From Candidatus Zixiibacteriota bacterium (lineage in GTDB: Bacteria > Zixibacteria > MSB-5A5 > SM1-73): a stretch of DNA of 6,005 bases. The position numbers were made by a program, and so were the translations under genes. How positions within the stretch are numbered: position 1 is the first letter of the stretch; each line of letters begins with the position of its first letter. The stretch spans positions 1 to 6,005 of the forward strand of contig JALHUP010000378.1 in the NCBI GenBank assembly GCA_022866585.1, given 5' to 3'. This document shows positions 3,390-6,005 of this stretch, in pieces. The notes beneath the pieces are model-generated. The model was not told the origin of the DNA, searched no databases, and was given only the letters and a program-made list of their open reading frames with translations.

Positions 3390-5087
3390 ATGATATTTCA
3401 CGACATATTAGTAGTCGGCGGTGGCTTGGCTGGTTTAAGGGCCGCCATCTCTGCCGCTGAAAAGAAAGCAGATGTAGCTATAGTTTCCAGGCTCTATCCG
3501 GTCAGGTCACACTCCGGTCAGGCACAGGGTGGGGTCAATGCCGCCTTAGCCAACAATCCCCAGGCCAAAGACGATACCCCGGAGAAACATGCATTCGATA
3601 CCGTCAAAGGGAGTGACTTCTTGGCAGACCAGGAAACCTCTATCTTCATGACCCAGGAGGCGCCTGAGGCTATCTTCGAAATAGAGCACTGGGGCTGTCC
3701 TTTCAGCCGAACCCCGGAAGGCAAAATCGCTCAAAGACCCTTTGGTGGAGCAGGATACCCCCGCACCTGCTACGGGTCAGACAAAACCGGTCATTACATG
3801 CTGCAAACCCTTTACGAACAGACGGTCAGACATAATGTCAAGGTTTACAGCGAATGGGTGGTGATCGGCTTGGCAAAGGACGTGGATACCTGTTGCGGGG
3901 TGATCGCTTTAGACATGCATTCAGGGACGCTTCAGGCCATGGGGGCTAATGCAGTGATATTTGCCACCGGCGGCTCCGCCCGAATATATGGAAACTCCAC
4001 CAATGGCATAACCTCCACCGCCTTTGGGGTGGCTATCCCCTATTGGGCTGGGGTTCCGTTGAAGGATATGGAGTTCATCCAATTCCATCCCACTTCACTT
4101 TATCCCTCAAACATCCTGATGACTGAAGGATGCAGAGGGGAAGGGGGAACTCTGATCAACAAGGATGGGGAGCGGTTCTTGACAAAATATGCCCCTAAAG
4201 CCATGGAGCTTGGTCCAAGAGATATTGTTGCCAGAGGGATAATGACTGAGATTCTGGAAGGACGCGGATATGAGGATGCCTATGTGTATCTGGACTTAAG
4301 ACACTTAGGAAAAGCCAAAATCATGGAAAAGCTTCCCGGAATCAGGGAAATCACCTTAGATTTCATTGGTTTGGATCCGATTGAAAAACCTATTCCCATT
4401 CAACCGGGGACACATTATTGCATGGGAGGAATTGATACCAATGTAGACGGAGAAAGTCCGCTTAAAGGCTTTTATGCCGCGGGAGAATGCGCCTGCGTTA
4501 GCGTGCACGGAGCAAACAGATTGGGCGGGAATTCACTTCTGGATACCTTAGTTTTTGGAAAAAGAGCCGGAGCAGTTGCCGCAGGATACACAAAAGATAA
4601 ATCAAAACAATCCCGGACCAACGCCTTGGAGCGCGCTTTGAAAAGAGAAGAAGATAATCTGAATCAGATGCTCAAGTCTAATGGTAAAGAAAATCCCCAC
4701 AAGATTAATAACGAATTAAGAAAGCTGATGCCCGAGAAGGCAGGTATTTTCCGTAATGAAAAGCAACTGTCGGAAGGATTAACCCAGATTAAAGCCTTGA
4801 AGGAGAGATTCAAAAAGATAAGACCGGTCGCCTCCGGCAGGAGTTTTAACTTAGATAAGGTTTGGTTCCTGGAGATTAAGGGGAATCTCGATGTAGCGGA
4901 AGCAGTAGTGGCAGGAGCTTTAGCACGAAAGGAGAGTCGCGGCTCTCACTTTCGTAGAGATTTCGCGACCAGAGACGATGCCAACTTCATGAAGCACACT
5001 GTTGCCACCTACACTCCCGAAGGACCAAAGCTTTCTTATAAGGATGTCTCCATAACCAAGTATCAGCCTGAAGAAAGGAAATACTGA
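3390..5087 (+). CDS. sdhA: Succinate dehydrogenase / fumarate reductase flavoprotein subunit
   Basis: This is the catalytic subunit, which oxidises succinate to fumarate (or the reverse) on a covalently bound FAD at the membrane surface. At 565 aa it is full length for the family. The dinucleotide-binding motif is VVGGGLAGL (8-16). VRSHSGQAQGG (38-48) contains His41, the expected covalent FAD attachment site. Active-site residues align by spacing with the E. coli enzyme: His233 in QFHPT, Thr245/Glu246 in TEGCRGEGG, Arg277 in GPRDIVARG, His342 in THYCMGG and Arg377 in HGANRLGGNSLLD. The loop between His342 and Arg377 is ten residues shorter than in E. coli. The C-terminal domain ends with the family motif ARKESRGSHFRRDFATRDD (512-530). 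The start follows AGAAGGAG by five bases. Sequence alone cannot settle direction; the covalent His and the two-haem-type anchors fit a menaquinone- or low-potential-quinone-linked complex. Confidence 0.97.
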   Translation: MIFHDILVVGGGLAGLRAAISAAEKKADVAIVSRLYPVRSHSGQAQGGVNAALANNPQAKDDTPEKHAFDTVKGSDFLADQETSIFMTQEAPEAIFEIEHWGCPFSRTPEGKIAQRPFGGAGYPRTCYGSDKTGHYMLQTLYEQTVRHNVKVYSEWVVIGLAKDVDTCCGVIALDMHSGTLQAMGANAVIFATGGSARIYGNSTNGITSTAFGVAIPYWAGVPLKDMEFIQFHPTSLYPSNILMTEGCRGEGGTLINKDGERFLTKYAPKAMELGPRDIVARGIMTEILEGRGYEDAYVYLDLRHLGKAKIMEKLPGIREITLDFIGLDPIEKPIPIQPGTHYCMGGIDTNVDGESPLKGFYAAGECACVSVHGANRLGGNSLLDTLVFGKRAGAVAAGYTKDKSKQSRTNALERALKREEDNLNQMLKSNGKENPHKINNELRKLMPEKAGIFRNEKQLSEGLTQIKALKERFKKIRPVASGRSFNLDKVWFLEIKGNLDVAEAVVAGALARKESRGSHFRRDFATRDDANFMKHTVATYTPEGPKLSYKDVSITKYQPEERKY

Positions 5088-5094
5088 TTATGAC
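5061..5094 (+). repeat. Duplicated sdhB start region, copy 1 (with decoy ATG)
   Basis: These 34 bases match 5179-5212 at 29 of 34 positions without gaps. Copy 2 is the real translation start of sdhB: Shine-Dalgarno AAAGGAAA plus ATGAC. Copy 1 spans the last codons and stop of sdhA and contains its own AAAGGAAA and an ATG at 5090-5092. That ATG opens only a three-codon reading frame (Met-Thr-Val-stop, 5090-5101). Flanking pieces are repeated as well: AGTATAGAYTGAGA at 5095-5108 and 5157-5170, and TATCAAC at 5111-5117 and 5179-5185. Confidence 0.75.
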
Positions 5095-5119
5095 AGTATA
5101 GATTGAGACGTATCAACAC

Positions 5120-5147
5120 GTCCGCCGTCGGCTGTCCGCAGTCCGCC
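5120..5147. repeat. Heptamer tandem repeat GTCSGCN x4
   Basis: Four consecutive 7-nt units (GTCCGCC, GTCGGCT, GTCCGCA, GTCCGCC) lie in the sdhA-sdhB spacer. They are much more GC-rich than the flanks and interrupt what would otherwise be a further copy of the duplicated sdhA-sdhB junction sequence. Period-7 arrays can change copy number by slippage. Located between genes, length change would not break a frame. Confidence 0.7.
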
Positions 5148-5207
5148 GCAAAAGAGAGTATAGACTGAGATTGATACATATCAACCTAAAGAAAGGAAAT
5201 ATAAATT

Positions 5208-5897
5208 ATGACTGAATTCAAAATCTTAAGATACGATCCGGATAAGGACAAGGAGCCTTATTTTCAGACCTTCACTTTTGATAGCCCCAAAGGAATGACC
5301 GTTCTGGAAGGGCTGATACATATTTTTGAGAATATTGACCCAACCCTGTCCTTCAGGTCGATGTGTCGAGCCGCTGTCTGTGGCTCGTGTGCTATGCACA
5401 TTAATGGTCTTTACAATTTGTCTTGCCGAACGCAGATTGACAAATATGGCGGCAAGGTCACCCTAAGACCTCTCTCTCATCTCCCCATAATTAAAGATCT
5501 GGTGGTGGATCTGGAGCCGTTCTTCGAAAATTATAAGAAAGTAATGCCGTATTTGATTCCAAAAAATGATCCACCCAAAAAGGAATATATTCAAAGTGAA
5601 GCGGAGAGGAAAAAAATAGATCCCTGGGTTGATTGCATTTTGTGTGCGGCTTGTTATGGCGCCTGTCCGGTTCAAGCCACCGACCCCCAATATTTGGGAC
5701 CGCACGCCTTGGCAAAAGCTCTAAGATTTATCGACGACTCCCGCGATGGTGGAGGCAAAGAAAGATTAGCTTTCGTGGCTTCTGATTTCGGGGTTTTCAG
5801 ATGCCATACCATTTTCAATTGCCAAGAGGTCTGCCCCAAAAAGATAGACCCCACCAAAGCCATTGCTAAGTTGAAGATGAAGGCTTTATTCGGATAA
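5208..5897 (+). CDS. sdhB: Succinate dehydrogenase / fumarate reductase iron-sulfur subunit
   Basis: This 229-aa protein carries electrons from the flavin of SdhA to the quinone site at the membrane anchors through three Fe-S clusters. The N-terminal ferredoxin-like domain binds [2Fe-2S] through Cys53, Cys58, Cys61 and Cys73 (CRAAVCGSC, then NLSC). The C-terminal domain has CILCAACYGACPV (143-154) and RCHTIFNCQEVCPKKIDP (198-215). By analogy with E. coli, Cys143/146/149/209 hold [4Fe-4S] and Cys153/199/205 hold [3Fe-4S]. All eleven ligands are present, and the third [2Fe-2S] ligand is Cys, not the Asp of E. coli SdhB. Length is typical. The ATG follows AAAGGAAAT by about eight bases and is the downstream copy of a duplicated initiation region (see 5061-5094). 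It is the last gene of the operon and is followed by palindromes at 5922-5978. Confidence 0.97.
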   Translation: MTEFKILRYDPDKDKEPYFQTFTFDSPKGMTVLEGLIHIFENIDPTLSFRSMCRAAVCGSCAMHINGLYNLSCRTQIDKYGGKVTLRPLSHLPIIKDLVVDLEPFFENYKKVMPYLIPKNDPPKKEYIQSEAERKKIDPWVDCILCAACYGACPVQATDPQYLGPHALAKALRFIDDSRDGGGKERLAFVASDFGVFRCHTIFNCQEVCPKKIDPTKAIAKLKMKALFG

Positions 5898-5921
5898 AAC
5901 TATATTACCTCACCCCTTTTG

Positions 5922-5950
5922 TCCCCCTCTCCATAAAATGGAGAGGGGGA
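5922..5950 (+). terminator. Strong hairpin after sdhB, possible operon terminator
   Basis: TCCCCCTCTCCAT (5922-5934) pairs perfectly with ATGGAGAGGGGGA (5938-5950) around AAA, a 13-bp stem 25 bases after the sdhB stop codon. The bases that follow (ATTTGTAGG) are only a poor U-tract. It may terminate the sdh transcript or protect its 3' end. It is related in sequence to the CCCTCTCCC palindrome ahead of the operon (2392-2427), so it is probably also a member of an intergenic repeat family. Confidence 0.5.
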
Positions 5951-5958
5951 ATTTGTAG

Positions 5959-5978
5959 GGGCTTGATTCATCAAGCCC
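5959..5978. repeat. Palindrome GGGCTTGA-TTCA-TCAAGCCC
   Basis: This is a perfect 8-bp inverted repeat with a 4-nt loop, immediately after the hairpin at 5922-5950. No U-tract follows. At 5993-6005 another pyrimidine stretch (TTTCCCCCTCAC) resembles the CCTCACCCC start of the element at 5908-5916, suggesting a composite repeat that continues past the window edge. Confidence 0.55.
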
Positions 5979-6005
5979 ATTAGGTTGAAAGAATTTCCCC
6001 CTCAC

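Noticed and set aside
3518..3734. Two minus-strand ORFs inside sdhA
   Set aside because: They are antisense to conserved sdhA coding sequence, in a region with strong flavoprotein motifs.
5463..5863. Three minus-strand ORFs inside sdhB
   Set aside because: They are antisense to the Fe-S cluster region, whose cysteine motifs prove the plus-strand frame.

Overview
The window looks like a chromosomal segment from an uncultured bacterium. It has moderate GC, strong AGGAG-type Shine-Dalgarno sites, and intergenic spaces full of short palindromes and tandem repeats. Repeats of this style are familiar from metagenome-derived phyla of the FCB/Zixibacteria-like kind. That placement is an inference from style; no taxonomic marker gene is present.

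The only securely identified locus is the plus-strand block 2483-5897, a complete succinate dehydrogenase / fumarate reductase operon. It runs from two small membrane anchor subunits (2483-2839 and 2842-3243) to the flavoprotein SdhA (3390-5087) and the iron-sulfur protein SdhB (5208-5897). All flavin, active-site and Fe-S ligand motifs are intact. Both anchors carry the same R-x-T-G / His / His-x-x-N-G / Asp pattern at identical spacing, which suggests a four-histidine, two-haem membrane domain. The anchors are 2 bp apart. The sdhC-sdhA and sdhA-sdhB spacers (146 and 120 bp) are filled with structured or duplicated DNA: three back-to-back hairpins in the first, and in the second a copy of the sdhB translation start with a heptamer repeat.

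Left of the operon, and divergent from it, lies a minus-strand run of five small genes (2138 down to 76). The first, 225 aa, resembles the N-terminal domain of cyanophycin synthetase without its ATP-grasp and Mur-ligase domains. It retains an HxxEH motif and adds a helix-turn-helix-like tail. It is followed by a 79-aa protein of unknown function, two 70-aa paralogues of an unrecognised family (43% identical over their full length without gaps), and a very basic 59-aa ORF with a strong Shine-Dalgarno site. Spacing suggests that only the first two are tightly coupled.

The 344-bp divergent region 2139-2482 holds a plausible sdh promoter, a CRP-like half-matched site overlapping a 7-bp inverted repeat, and a CCCTCTCCC palindrome repeat. 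A related palindrome lies just after sdhB (5922-5950). No tRNA, rRNA, CRISPR array, transposase or integrase was seen.
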